Part shown: positions 34,660 through 46,999 of the stretch, piece by piece
Position numbering within the stretch: position 1 is the first letter of the stretch
How the letters are laid out: each line of letters begins with the position of its first letter
From: Bostrychus sinensis
Taxonomy: Eukaryota; Chordata; Actinopteri; Gobiiformes; Eleotridae
Length of the DNA stretch: 64,000 bases
NCBI GenBank assembly: GCA_020698575.1
Contig: CM036245.1
Span: 11,037,979-11,101,978 of the forward strand
Direction of reading: 5' to 3'
The notes under the pieces: model-generated
Told to the model about the DNA's origin: nothing
The model's database searches: none
What the model saw: the letters and a program-made list of their open reading frames with translations, nothing else
Translations under genes and position numbers: made by a program

Positions 34660-35010
34660 CCAGTGAAAGGAACTCTGAATGCTTCAGCACCAAGAGATTT
34701 TGGGCAATTCCATGCTCCCAACTTTGTGAGAACAGTTTGGGGATGGCCACTTCTGACTGCACCAGAGCACAAAGCACGGTCCATAAAGACATGGATGAGT
34801 GAGTTTGGTGTGGAAGAAGTTGACTGAACCTGCACAGAGTCCTGACCTCAACCTGACAGGAATAACTCTGGGATGAATTAGAGCGAAGACTGTGAGCCAG
34901 GACTTCTCATCCAATACGTGTCATATGGCAGACATGCAGATAGATGCAAAGAGTGAGCACATGTCATATTAAACCCTATAAATTAAGAATGGGATGCCAC
35001 TTAAAGCCAA
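34660..35010 (+). mobile_element. Tc1-like transposon fragment with transposase remnant
   Basis: Retains HKARSIKTWMSEFGVEEVD-type text on the plus strand and the 3' phrase ATTAAGAATGGGATGCCACT. Both termini are missing, so it is a truncated copy of the 3501-4010 family. Confidence 0.8.
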
Positions 35011-35014
35011 TGTA

Positions 35015-36640
35015 GGTAGTGAGCGGAAAACTGACTAGAGGGCGCTATTTTGCGAGTGTAGCAGGCAGCATTATATCCTGCCCCTGGCAGACCCAGCACG
35101 GCTCAGCAGTGCTGTGCTGAAACCACGGTCACGGTCTTTTACAACAGCAGTCGGTGAGGTGTGGATGTCACAACCTCCTCGTATTTCTCATAACTAGAAT
35201 ATAAAAGAAATGTACTGAAATATATCTGATCGACACTCGCAGTAGTCTGACAGCAACAATATGGGCAACATACAACAGCAACAATGATTATAAGTATTGT
35301 AAGAGTAAGATTGCTAGCTACTGCTAGCTGCTAAGCCAGCGCTAGCCGCTTAGCTAGCGTCAGTGAGTGTTGCTTATACAAATGCAATAGGCAACTGCAG
35401 GACTCATTCTAGCCAGAATTTTGAGGTACTGCACATATGCACATGTTACCATTAGGTGGGCACTGTTTTACAAATATAAAGAAAATCTCACCGATTTAAA
35501 AGAAACGGAGCGACCTAGCATCTGTTTTGAGCCCCTTTCGTTCCCGGAGCTCGCTCCACCGATCAAATGCCACTCCAATATTCACTCTAGTTTTAGCCTT
35601 TTCTAGGTCTAACCTCTTTTATTTTTCTTCTTTCTCCAAAACAGTTTTTGTTTTTCTAACGAAGGCAAAAGTGGGTGCAGGAGGGATCGGCTGCAAGGTC
35701 TCTGCCATGACTGCGACTGCTTTCCCAGGGAGACGACGCCTTCTGTTGTTGTACGCAGAACAACAGAGTGGCAGTCACTCCCAGCAGTAATCATACAGAG
35801 CCATTTCGGTCCGAATAAAATTTTATAAAAATGTAATTTTTTTAAAAATAAAAAATACAGATAGTAGTTTAATTTGTTTTTATCTGAACCCAGTCACTGT
35901 TTAGAGGGCTATTGGTAAAAAAAAAAAAAAAAAAAAACATTTGTAATTTCATGACAATGCCCATAGTTGCTGTAACAGGGTCCAGACACCGGTGACCCAA
36001 ATCAAAATGAGTCACAAGAAGCTGAATGAATGAATGAATACTACGTACCTCTTGGTGCAGCAGGCCTACAATCGTTTAGCAAGATTAGCCAATTAGCAAC
36101 AAAATGCACTGATATAATCGTTTTACTAAAGCGCTGTTAAGCAATTATGTTCGAAGGCAATTCAGTCTTAAAGAAATAGAAAAATGCTTAGTTTGAATGT
36201 TAGCACACATTGGGTCTGGCAGTCAAAATACTGCCACTTCCACTTCCCTCTGGTCAAACGTACTCGGTGTTGTTTATCGCTCAGAAGTGATTATGTTGGC
36301 TCTTATGTCTAATGCTGTTACACTGAAGGAGGCGATGTATTTACGACCGCTGCTGTAATCTGTACTGCCACTGTCATTACTGCGAGCGGAGAGAGTATTT
36401 ACGACATACATTAGGAACCAAGAGATGACATTTTAAAGCCATTTTCCTAATGGCTGCCATTGAGTCAGCTTAAGGGAAATAACATTATATATACACTATT
36501 CATCTTTTCATTCAATGTTCTATCTAAAGTACTTATGGATGCCATTTGTTCAATCAGAAAATATTCTAAAGTATTTTGAATGTTATATTTTTTGAAAACA
36601 CTGTCACAAGCTTGGCATAATACAACTGTCATAGTCTCTA
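35015..36640. other. intronic sequence, partly GC-moderate
   Basis: Contains repeated GCTAGC motifs (35310-35365), an A tract at 35918-35937 and a TGAATGAATGAATGAA run at about 36023. No exon or named element. Confidence 0.4.
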
Positions 36641-36644
36641 ACTT

Positions 36645-37115
36645 AAAGGGAACATATCATGATTTTATTTTTATTTTTTAAACCAATTTTGGTCACCTCT
36701 AGAACAGCACTGCACATTTTACAACCTTTAAAAACATAATGTGACTAAAATAAAGCGTTTCCATTAATTACTTTACCATAAAGAAACAGGTGAAGAGACC
36801 AGCAGAGGGCAGCAGAGTGCAGAAAAAAAAAGCTTTTTATTTCCTCAAACTTATGATGCCATTTTACCTCAAAAAAAAAAAAAAAAAAAAAAGCTGTGGG
36901 GAATCAGTGGTAGGAAACAGAGCTGTACATCGTTTTTTTTTTTTTTGGATAGATGAGATGAGAACAAACTGGACGTAGAGGGCTTTTTGATTGGTCAGTG
37001 CTTCCTGGAGTGGGCAGAGGTTTGTGGGAGAGCTCAGAAATAAAGGAAATACAAAATTACTCAAAACACAGTCAAAAAACAAACAAGAAAGCTGTATATA
37101 AGTCCCACAACTTTG
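36645..37115 (-). mobile_element. TTAA-type MITE (TTAAAGGG family), copy 3
   Basis: Starts TTAAAGGGAACATATCATGA (about 36642). The body is shared with copy 2 (CAGCACTGCACATTTTACAA, GAGACCAGCAGAGGGCAGCA). A tracts have expanded near 36870. Confidence 0.75.
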
Positions 37116-37538
37116 CTTTAATGCTGCTAATTTAATGCAGAGAGAAGCAGCAGCACACACGAGACGCACCTGTGGCTGTATTTACAGTAGAAGGAGACAG
37201 GTGATCTTTACCTGAGCGCAGTGAGCTCCTCCTGCCCCACACAGAGTAAGGTGAAGATTAATCCCATGAATGTTGTAGTTTACATCAGTCCTGTTTTCCA
37301 CATGCACCCCCTTCAGGCTAATGTTGGCTTGTTTAATATTTATTCCAAACAATCTAAGTAAAGATTAAGTATAAACTGAGCAAATGGTTTGTACAATGCT
37401 ATATAGCCTAAAATAACAGTGTAGGGGTGTCCCATTTCTTAGGGGTGCATTGTTCCCTCTGTTTTAAGGTCTAAGGGGAAGGGTTAGGGGTAAGACTGAG
37501 AAATGGGATTGAGCGTTAATGTCTTCCTACACTTCTTA

Positions 37539-38275
37539 AGGCCTCGATACACCAAGGCAACTCCCAGACTGCCACCGATAAGACGGAGCGACAGTTCGTC
37601 TCTTCTCGTCTCCTCTCGTCTCCTCTCGTCTCCTCTCGTTCCCTCCCATTTCCTCACGTCGCATGACCTTTTTCCCTCTTCATACACCGAAGCGACAGCC
37701 GACCTAAAGACCGTGTCTTGCGCATGCGTGTGATGTAATTACCCCCCCAAAGCAGCAGATGGCGCTAGCCAGTGAACAAAGATCAACGGAAGTGACACAA
37801 TGTTTGCGGTGTACATATGCATGTAGCGCGTCATGGTCTGCCACTGTTCTCAGCTTGTTTGAACATTACAGAAGCGTGATCATGGCCGGTTTGGACATTG
37901 TTTTGTGTGGATTAGGTGCCGCTGCTCTGTTACTTGAAGAAGATAACTTTCCGCACGGAATTGCGAAGAATGCAATGACAGTACGCTGCCACAGCGGTTT
38001 TCATCTCTCGTCACTCCGTCACTTCAGCTAAAATTCCCGTGAGCTGATTGGCGCGGCAGCTGTAGTGCTAGGCCTATCAGAGAGCTTCGTGCCAAAGACC
38101 AAAGACGCTGATTCAACAACAAGGCCACTCGGCAGAAAACTAGTCAGACGGCCTCTGTCCTGGAGCGATGGGGGCAGACGACGCATACAGATCAAAAGGA
38201 CGGAAATGAGCGACGTGGAAGAACCGTTAAGACGGACTTCAGATGGGCGATCGTCACCTTGGTGTATGGAGGCCT
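37539..38275. mobile_element. PIF/Harbinger-type element, 737 bp
   Basis: Termini AGGCCTCGATACACCAAGG and ...CACCTTGGTGTATGGAGGCCT, with a 3-bp TTA duplication at 37536-37538 and 38276-38278. Sub-terminal blocks (CGTCTCCTCTCGTCTCCTCT) are internally repeated. An open frame at 37882-38031 (MAGLDIVLCGLGAAALLLEE) could be a leftover of a transposon gene start, but I cannot assign it. Confidence 0.88.
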
Positions 38276-38764
38276 TTAGATGCTCTAACCTTAATATTTT
38301 TCTACATAAAACATAGCATGGACTTAATTGTTTCTGAAAGCCAGTAATTATCCCAACTCTCTTAACACTTGCGCAGGCCAGAGACGTACAGTATTTGCAG
38401 CTGAAGCCTGGAGATGGTGGAGGAGGAGGAAGATGAATGGAGGTGCTTAAGAAAATGATGCATCATCACAGTTTGGTGCAGTCTCTGGAGAGAGGAGTGT
38501 CTCGTCAGGAACTTCTTGCATGTTTAAATGTGTATGAAGAGCTGAACATGCGTGAATGTGATGACGCTAATGTAAAGATGGTGTGGAAAAATTGCTGACA
38601 GTGTGTTGGAGCAGACAGAGAGACCAGGACAGACCCAAGTACAGACTGAAACTCAACTGGTTTAATAAGAATGTGGGTTTTATAGACATGTTTGCTTTAC
38701 TGCAGACAACATCTTTTCTTTTAGTTTTTTAAATATGTTTAAAGTATTATTTGAGCTCAAAAGG

Positions 38765-39430
38765 CATAGTAATAGTAGTAGTGGTAATAGTAGGAGCAGC
38801 AGTGGTAGTAGAAGTGGTAATAGTAGTAGTATTACAACATTTTAAAAGTGGCAGTAGTAGTAAATAAATGTTTAACTTATTTCAAATCCAAGCCAAGTAT
38901 TATTGAAATAGGAGTAGTAATAGTGTAGTAGGTGTGGTAAAAGTAAACATGGGAACAGTAGTTGCAATGAGAGTAGCAGAAGTAGTAGTAGTGGTAGTAG
39001 AACAACCCCTTTACTTTTAAGTACTCTAAATAACTTATAGTATCATTTGACCTCAAAGGGTGTAGTTATAGAAATAGTAATAGTGGTAGCAGTACTTTCA
39101 AGGGGAGCAGTAGTAGTACTAGTATTAATAGTTGTAGAAGTAGTAAGAGAAGTAGTAGTAGAAACTCCTTTCTTTCTAAATAAGTTTCAAATATTATTTT
39201 AAGTAATATTATTATTACTACTGCCAACTTAAGTATTAATTGGCAGTAGTAGTAGCACAAGTAGTAGTAGTAGTAGTAGTAGTAGTAGAACAAGTATAAC
39301 AATAACCTCTTTTAAGTACTTTGCGTGGTTGTGCTGATAGTGTAAGCAGTAGTTGCAATGGGAGTAGCTGAAGTAGTCGTAGTAGCAGTATGAGTAGTAG
39401 TAGAAGCAGCAGTTGTAGTAGTATCAACCA
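38765..39430. repeat. TAG/GTA-rich degenerate microsatellite domain
   Basis: Interrupted (TAG)n with phrases such as AAGTATTATTGAAATAGGAG between runs. A pure run of about nine units lies near 39260-39290. Mirror strand of the CTA domains elsewhere. Confidence 0.9.
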
Positions 39431-39479
39431 TAACATTCATAAGCAAAATATTATGTAGTAATAAGTGTAATAGTCTCAT

Positions 39480-40143
39480 CAACTGGTTCTCAAAGTTTTT
39501 TACTCCCAGTACCACTTCAGAAAATATTTGGCTTTCTAAGTCCCATCTTTAATGAACTTAACTAGGACTAAGCTAAATCTATAAACCGGGACTACACCGG
39601 GACTACACCGGGACTAAAGCAGGACTAAACTAGCTTTAAACCTTCTAAAGCAGGACTAAACCAGAACTAAACCTGGACTACAAAAGAATGAAATCAAAGG
39701 ACTAAACAAGGACTAAAGCAGGACTAAAGCAGGAATAAACCAAGTCTAAACCAGGGCAAAAACAGGTGTAAACTAGGAATAAACCATGGATAAAACCAGA
39801 ACTAAATCAAAGGACTAAACAAGGACTAAAGCAGGACTAAAGCAGGATTAAACCAAGTCTAAACCAGGGCAAAAACAGGTGTAAACTAGGAATAAACCAT
39901 GGATAAAACCAGAACTAAATCAAAGGACTAAACAAGAACTATACCAGGTCTAAACCAAGACCAAATCAGGACTAAACCAGATCTAAACCAGGACAAAACA
40001 ACACAACTTAGAAAAAATAATTGATCAAAGCAGAAATAAAACTGGCTCTAAATCAGGGCTTGAACTGCAAAAGACTCCTGAGTAGCACCAGAAGAAGCCT
40101 GCGTACCACTATTGGTGCCCATACCACAGTTTGAGAACCACTG
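39480..40143 (+). mobile_element. hAT-like element with internal minisatellite array 6
   Basis: The right end ACCACAGTTTGAGAACCACTG is intact; the left end CAACTGGTTCTCAAAG is slightly changed. The interior CTAAACCAGG-type array contains a perfect second-order repeat of 113 bp (AAATCAAAGGACTAAAC at 39691, 39804 and 39917). Confidence 0.8.
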
Positions 40144-40149
40144 GTCTTG

Positions 40150-41005
40150 TCTACAAGTGTGTAAAATTGATGGAAGTGTGTTGGAATACTGTCCTCAGTG
40201 GTATGGGGCCCATCAACATTTTTAAAAAAGTACTCTTCTCTTTCCTTCCCTCAGTCCTCCTCCCCTCCACTTATTCCCTGTCTGTCCTTCTCTGACCCCC
40301 CTTTCTCTTTTTTTTTTTTTTACCCACAATGCCCTAAAGGCCTTCATTTTAATGCCACTTTCATGCATGCTCTTTGTACAACACAGCACAGATATTACTC
40401 CAGAGAGCTCCCAGGAAAGAGGAGAGGACCGCTCGGAGTTACAGTATGTTCTAATGTGAAGAGGAACATTTCGTTTAAATGCTCCGCTGGTGAAGTGTGC
40501 TTTATTCATTCAGGTAAAAGGGGAACTGTGTGAAATGCAATGCAAAAAAAAAAAGAAGGACCTGACTTTCTGCATGTTGATTCTCCGAGGACATTTCTTT
40601 ATATTTCTGAACTGTTATTGTGTTAATGGAAATTTATTCATGCCATAAAAACATCATGTGCAAAGGTTTTGTGTTGCATTCTCTCATGACTCTGCATGGT
40701 AACTTCATACATACATACATATATTTTCTACTACATTAATACAACACATCAGCTATGGGTAAATGGGCCGCTGTCTTGTTTGTGGAGATTTTCTATGTAA
40801 CTGAATAATGTGTTTCCATTTTCATTAACTACTATACATATATGTATGGTACATCTCCCATTTACAATTAAGATTAATCTAAAATGATTCAACACACAGC
40901 CAAAACCAGAGTTCAGACTTAGAGAGAACTGAAGGCCAGAGTAATGGCAAGAAAGCGCCAAGGACCAGGAGATTTATGCAAAAGAAAAGTTTGAAAATCC
41001 CAGTG
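40150..41005. other. unclassified intronic sequence
   Basis: A pyrimidine-rich tract lies at 40225-40322. No exon or named repeat. Confidence 0.45.
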
Positions 41006-41009
41006 GAAA

Positions 41010-41245
41010 ATTCAATTCAATTCAATTTTATAGCCCAATATCATAATAGCAGTCAACTCATAGGTCTTCACAATCAAACATAAACAATAACTATGCTAAA
41101 GTAAACAGTCTGAGGACATCCCCTGTCCTTAGACCCTCCCTGGTAAGGAAAAACTCCTAAAAAAAACGAGCGCTGGGAGAAAAAAAAAGAAGAAACCTTA
41201 TGGAGACCACATTGAAGGTGAGATCCTCTCCAAGGATAGCCTGGG
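41010..41245 (+). mobile_element. retroposon tail family (TTCAATTCAATTTTATAGCCC), copy 1
   Basis: AATTCAATTCAATTTTATAG, then CATCCCCTGTCCTTAGACC, GGAAAAACTCCTAAAAAAAA and AGAAACCTTATGGAGACCAC. This dispersed fish repeat also occurs at 42938-43570 and inverted at 44025-44275. Confidence 0.75.
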
Positions 41246-41249
41246 CGGC

Positions 41250-41835
41250 CGGACTCTTGGGCTCTTTTCCTATTCTTTACAAAGAAGTTTAGTTTAGTTT
41301 CTACATGTGGACCAATCACAGACGGCCTAACCAGTCAGAGAAACAAAGGGCAGGACATAAGCAGTGCACCGCGGGCCTGTATCCTAAACGAACATGGCAG
41401 ATTGTTGCTGGTTTTACCATAAATCACCAGAATACGCCATGCTATGAGAAGCTCTGTTCTTATTTCTGAACAGGGACAGCAGCAGAAGCCAGAAACTCGG
41501 TGTGTTTGAATGTGGTCGTTACGTTGGACGTCAATGGGACTTTACTGTTGTTAAAGTAAAAAAAAATAAATAAAATAAATACGACAACAAAGAACCAAAT
41601 CTGACTGAACAACAACACAGACTTCATCAAAACCAACAGGTTGATGAAAAAAATTAACAAAATAATTGGGTCACACAAGTTAGCTTGGTAGCCAGTGCTA
41701 TCTTGGTTAGCTTCTGCAATCATAAGATGCAGAAAAATGGCTGTGATAGGCCAGTTCCAAATCGACTGGAGAGAAACGCTTCCCTGCAAGTGAGGAACCA
41801 GACTCTCCTGCTTGCAAAAAGCAAGGACAGGCGGG
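41250..41835. mobile_element. TIR-type DNA element, pair member 2
   Basis: Homologous to 11230-11890 over its whole length (TTTTCCTATTCTTTACAAAG, CACCAGAATACGCC, TTATTTCTGAACAGGGACAG, GAGAAACGCTTCC), same orientation. Confidence 0.65.
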
Positions 41836-41934
41836 GTCAATGTACAGGCTAAAATGTGTGTAGCACTGTTAAATAAAGTCCATTAGCTTATCTATAGTAT
41901 CATAGTTTAAGTCTGTAAGGATACAGCAGAAAAA

Positions 41935-42220
41935 TGCTAAAGATTTTCAACAGTTGTAAAGAAACACTTGCACATTTTACAACCTTTAACAACATTATGT
42001 GACAAAAGAAAGCATTTCCAATAATTACTTTACTACTGCCTTAAACAAACCAAGTGTTTTGAAGCCTCAGAAACTCAGCACCACAGAATAGAGCATTACT
42101 CAAACAGGTGTGAATGAAACAAAACACAACTCCAGGTATGTTTTTGATGAGGGAACAACATTATAACATGGTACAAAGCTTAAAAAAAGTTGATTTTGCA
42201 GAATATATTCCCTTTAAAAT
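41935..42220 (-). mobile_element. TTAA-type MITE (TTAAAGGG family), fragment
   Basis: CACTTGCACATTTTACAACC to GAATATATTCCCTTTAA. Internally deleted relative to the other copies. Confidence 0.65.
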
Positions 42221-42224
42221 GTCT

Positions 42225-42935
42225 CCAGGGTATGAATTATTTCGGCCTTGTAAGTACTGATGGAAAAAGGCAGTGTATGTTTCAGAAGCACATTGTTACA
42301 GGAGCCTAATAAAACCTGTAATAGGATCATGTCTAATACAATTACTCACTTTCTCAATGTGCTCGGGGAAATCTTCCTCAGAGACTACCACCTCCTCTGT
42401 CTGCTCTTACAGTAATTCCTTTTGTTCCCTTTGAGGACCGTGGCGTAAAAAAGTGCAAGTTTCAATATGAAAGTGGAGATTGTTAAAACATTCAGGTTCA
42501 AAGAGACACTTCACTCTCGAGCTTTGTTCTCATCCCGCTCGTAATGGCTGAGGACTTAAAGTGAGACATTTCTTATCCCTGTGGGGCTTGTACTGGAGCC
42601 GTGGGCGAAGCTATAAATCCCCCCTCAGTGGATCCAGTCTTTGGTCACTCGAACCAAGTCTTCATACGCATCAAGACAAGACGTAAGACGTGCATTCAGA
42701 AGAGAAACAAGGACATATAAGGCGGCATTACATCTGTCTTTGCACGATTTCACCGCTCTTCCATAACATCGGAACATCTAAAGTGAACAAGACGCTGAGA
42801 TTTATCCCCTGGGCAAACCGTCGTGTCCCTGAGGCATAAACTGAACTTTCGCAAATATCTCTGGTCTTCGGTTCACTTTCTGCGTTTTATATCTCAGATT
42901 TTTCAGAACAAAAAGCTCACGATGGTTTTGCAATG
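42225..42935. other. non-repetitive intronic block
   Basis: About 42340-42700 is moderate-GC, non-repetitive sequence (CTCGGGGAAATCTTCCTCAG, CCTTTGAGGACCGTGGCG). A candidate for cross-species comparison; no coding signal. Confidence 0.3.
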
Positions 42936-42937
42936 TT

Positions 42938-43570
42938 GAGTTCAATTTAGTTTTATTTATAGAGCCCAATATTGCAACAGCGGTGGCCTTAAAGGGACAA
43001 TTAGTCACACAATCAAAAGCAGTAGTAGTAATAGTATGCGTAGTAATCGTAGTTACAGTATTCATGAGAGAAGTACTAGTAGTTGTCTATACTCTACTGA
43101 TTCTTAGTTTTTACTACTACCACCTCAGAAGATATTGCTTTCAAAGTACTGTCTTTAAAGAATGAAGCCATGACTAAACCGGAACAAAAAAAGAACTGAG
43201 CCAGGTCTAAACCAGGTCTAAACAAGGTTAAACCAGGACCAAACCAGAACTAAACCAGGTCTAAACAAGGTTAAACCAGGACCAAACCAGAACTAAACCA
43301 GGTCTAAATCAGGACAAAACAACACAAATAAGAAAGAATCAATGACTAAAGCAAGAATAAAACTGTCTCAATGCAGTCACCTCAAGCAATTAGTCACAAA
43401 CATTAAACACACAATCAAACAAAAACAACAACTAAAGTCCCAAAACATCCCCTGTCTTTAGACTCTCCCACTTGGTAAGGAAAAACTCCTAAAAAACCCA
43501 GCTGTGGGGGGAAAAAGAAGAAACCTTATGGAGAACCACATGAAGGAAAGATCCACTTTCCCGACAGACT
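42938..43570 (+). mobile_element. retroposon tail family, copy 2, split by minisatellite-bearing hAT-like element
   Basis: The left part (TTCAATTTAGTTTTATTTAT, 42940-43010) stops at ACACAATCAAA. The right part resumes CACCTCAAGCAATTAGTCAC at 43379 and runs through AAAAACTCCTAAAAAACCCA. About 370 bp of TAG repeat plus hAT-like sequence lies between. Confidence 0.75.
43020..43375 (+). mobile_element. TAG tract plus hAT-like element with minisatellite array 7
   Basis: (TAG)n-like start, then CTGATTCTTAGTTTTTACTACTACCACCTC, then units of CTAAACCAGG with a 45-bp second-order period (GGTCTAAACAAGGTTAAACC repeated). The termini are poorly preserved, but the layout matches 39240-40143. Confidence 0.65.
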
Positions 43571-44024
43571 ATAAATGTGTCTAGGACTGTTAATGTTGAA
43601 TTCAACTAAAGAACTCCTGCAGACAGGATTATATTTTATGAAAAGTAGTTATTGGTCTGCTGTAAGCTGATGACTCTTTCATTTTCTTTCTGAAAGACTT
43701 GTATTAGCTGCTTATTTGTCAAAGCAAAATTACACAAAAGCATATACAACTATATTGGCCATATACAGTACAGTATGTCTGAGAGATTAGCAATGTCTAA
43801 GCAGGCTACTGAATTCAGGATGTTGTGTTTACATGCACAAAGACAAAACTAAGATATTTAGAAAACCCAATCATAACTGGGAGACTCAACTGCAGGTAAA
43901 CACACCGACACAGAGAAAAACTCAGGAGGCAGTGCTGAAGATGATGAAGTTCTCTTTGTTCAAGACGAGGATGGATAGGATTAGGAAGGATGATAGTAAA
44001 GATGAACTAATGGACTTTATTTAA

Positions 44025-44275
44025 CAGTCCTAGGCACATTTATAGCCTGTCCGTCCTGGGGGAGGATCTCGCTTTCAGTGTGGGGTCCTTAAGGTTTCTT
44101 CAGGTTTTTTAGGAGTTTTTCCTTACTGAGAAGGACAGTCTAAGGACAGGGGACATCCTGGGTCTGGGTAGTTTAGTCATTGTTTATGTTTGATTGTGTG
44201 ACTTATTGTTTTTAAAGCCCTTTGAGGTGACTGCTGTTGTGATATTGGGCTTATAAAATGTAACTGAGTTGTGAA
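44025..44275 (-). mobile_element. retroposon tail family, copy 3 (inverted)
   Basis: Inverse text: GGTTTTTTAGGAGTTTTTCC, GGACAGGGGACATCC, GATATTGGGCTTATAAAATG. Confidence 0.7.
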
Positions 44276-44417
44276 AGAGGACATGACGGGACGAGGAGAT
44301 GATGATGCTGAAGATAGGGTTAGATGAAGGCAGATTATTCATTTTTTGTAAGAGATAATAATGAAATCACAACATTAACCCTCCTACAGCCCTAACTTTT
44401 TAGTCACAATTTTTGCC

Positions 44418-44480
44418 CTAAGCACAAAATAAATAAATAAATAAATACATAAATAAATAAATAAATAAAAAATAAATTAA
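44418..44480. repeat. (AAAT)n microsatellite
   Basis: Interrupted AAATAAAT run. Confidence 0.9.
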
Positions 44481-44484
44481 AAAA

Positions 44485-46225
44485 AATGCACCAATAAAGA
44501 CTAAATTAGCTAATGGTCATTAATTTCATTTTTTTCCCTCATGGTTACAATGATTAACTTCAGTCCTCATCATACAGAGCAAAATTTCATACTGTTTATG
44601 AAATTTAACCCCTTAAATTCCAGTTTATGTGGTGCATACACATCCAGCACAAACAAGGCATCTGCTCAGTCTGGGCACTTTTTCTACTTTGCCCTGATGT
44701 TCTCTGTACTACATTTTGGATTTGTGCTCACGCAAACACAAACAAACTAATTTCTCAGCAAACACTTTCACACCAATTTATGACAACCCTAAAACACACC
44801 CAAATCATTTTAGTTCAAAAAATGTTTTTTATTTGCCTTGTAGGCTTGATAATTTATACAAACACTAATGTGGCCATCTCCAAATTTATACCTCTGTCTG
44901 CCATTTATGAGGAAATGGCACCACCTAGTAAAAAACAATAAAGGCTAAAAACATGAAAAAACGTGAAATTATATTGCAGTGAGAGTGTCATAAAAATGTT
45001 GTTTTAATGGGAGTCAATGGCACAAAAAGTGTCTTAGGTGTAAAGGTGTGATTATTTTTTTAGACACCTTTTTAAGAGGATTTTAAAAAAAATCCTAAAA
45101 TCTGAAAATTCATCCAAAAATACACACCTGAGGCAAAATCTATGCCATTTGAATCAACACAGCAAAAGTTATTCACAAAAAAAAACGTCAAAATGTCAAA
45201 AGGGTTAAGAGAATATGGGGAACTATGGACCTCTAGGACCCCGACTTGTCTCAAACGTACCATTTTTTGTCAAAAGTAGCTGACAATGAAACAAATCCTA
45301 AACAATAATTGGTACTTTTAAATCAATCTGTTTCTTATAAGTCCGGTATGTATACAATAAATGCCCTCTGTGTCTCAGTATTCATGTCACCTCAGCTGTA
45401 TATTTCTCTCCGTCTCTGGCTCCTGTCTCTACACAAACACATCACTCAGGTTTGCTGTGCGTCCACCATCGCTTCCCTCTGACACTGAACCGAGTCTGGC
45501 AGGCCTTTTCCCATCGTTTTACCCCTGCCACCATTCATAAATCCTTCTCGTCTAGGTCCGGGGAAGAGGATAGAGAGGGTTCACGTCAGTTGATCCTGTG
45601 ACAAGTTGTGTGAAATACCGAGAGTGGAAAGCAAATCAAGACGTGCAGAGAGCCAGCGGCAGGGAGGGATGGAAAAAAAAAAAGAAAGTAGTAGATAGGA
45701 AGACAACACATAGGGAAATGGCGTTGTAGAGCAGACCACACAAACTCTGACCGACAGCTATCCAAACTCTCAATTTCTTATCTCTATACAAGGACTCAAG
45801 AGACCAGAATTACATTTTACTGGCCTCTGATTAGTTATTTAGTCATTCGTTCATGTTCTACCGCTTAATCCTGTTGGGGGTTGGCCAGTTAGTTGCTGGA
45901 CTGACACACACACAAAAAAACAAACAAAAAAAACAACTTTAGATTCACCAATTCTCTTCTTTGGACAGTGGAGGGAACCCCGGAGAATGCAGACTTCACT
46001 TAGAGAGATTGTACTCAGCCAGTCTGAGAATTAAATCTACTACATCCTTGCTAAAAGAAAGGAGTGGTAACAACTCTGCCACATGCCCCCTCCTTCTGAT
46101 TAAGACTACTTTTCTAACCATTCACTTTTATTATTTTGATTTGAGTGATTTACTATTTTGACTCTTGAACAATGAAGTTGTCGTACAACTTTCTCACTCA
46201 TGTTTCTCTCTGATGTATATATTTT
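44485..46225. other. intronic sequence, mostly unclassified
   Basis: 45390-45660 is moderate-GC and non-repetitive. A LINE-tail-like phrase (TTCATGTTCTACCGCTTAAT) is at about 45850. No exon recognised. Confidence 0.4.
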
Positions 46226-46229
46226 CTCA

Positions 46230-46665
46230 TAGGGCTGCACAATATATCATAAAATTATCGTTATTGTAAAATCAGCAAATGCAATATCCATATCGCAAGA
46301 GTGTAAATATATCACAATAACACTTTAGTCTTCTGTCTGACAGAGATTTACACAGAAGAATCATTTTCCTACCAGAGCCTTAAATGAAAATGTGTTGTGA
46401 CTAAATAAAAATGTTTAAAAAGTCCAGTTTTAGTGGTAATTTCCTTAATTTAGTCACAAGTTAGCTTTGTTTTATTCCTGGTTTAGTCTGTGTTTTGACG
46501 CTGTTTTGACTTGTTAATACAGGGACGTACATTTCAGTTTTAGGTGAATTTACCTCACTATGTCAGAATAGTAGGCCCTATTTTGAAATTTGCAAAAATA
46601 TCATTATTGCAATATTCCACATAGTTATCTAATATCACATGGTTTTCCCATATCGTGCAGCCCTA
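46230..46665. mobile_element. hAT MITE (TAGGGCTGCAC termini), 436 bp
   Basis: Ends TAGGGCTGCACAATATATC and ...CATATCGTGCAGCCCTA. The flanks TTTTCTCA and TTTCCTCT match 6 of 8. A second copy of this family starts at 63972. Confidence 0.85.
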
Positions 46666-46784
46666 TTTCCTCTAATGCTTCTATTAGGAAATTCGCCAGA
46701 CAGACAAAAAATACAGTCCCACGCACAACAAACTGCAATGCACTGTGTATTCTGACGCCTATCAGAACCAACATTCATTTCTTC

Positions 46785-46992
46785 AGCAGTCTGAGCCACA
46801 GAAACTCGTCACAATTTCGCAAAAATCCTTACGCTTGCCCATTTTTCCTGCTTCTGACACTTCCACTTTGAAGACAAAATGTTCACTTTCTTCCTAATAT
46901 ATCCCACCCACTAACAGGTGCTATAAAGAGATGATCTGAGTTTTTCACGTCACCTGTCAGTGGTCATAATGTTATGCCTGATTGGTGTACTA
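46785..46992 (+). mobile_element. Tc1/mariner-like 3' end (GATCAGGC family)
   Basis: CTTACGCTTGCCCATTTTTC to TCAGTGGTCATAATGTTATG and CCTGATTGGTGTA. Homologous to 2245-3010 and, inverted, to 63183-63355. Confidence 0.75.
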
Positions 46993-46999
46993 ATACAAG

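Noticed and set aside
37759..38031. Independent protein-coding gene
   Set aside because: Lies inside a Harbinger-type element with target duplication; at most a transposon-gene relic.
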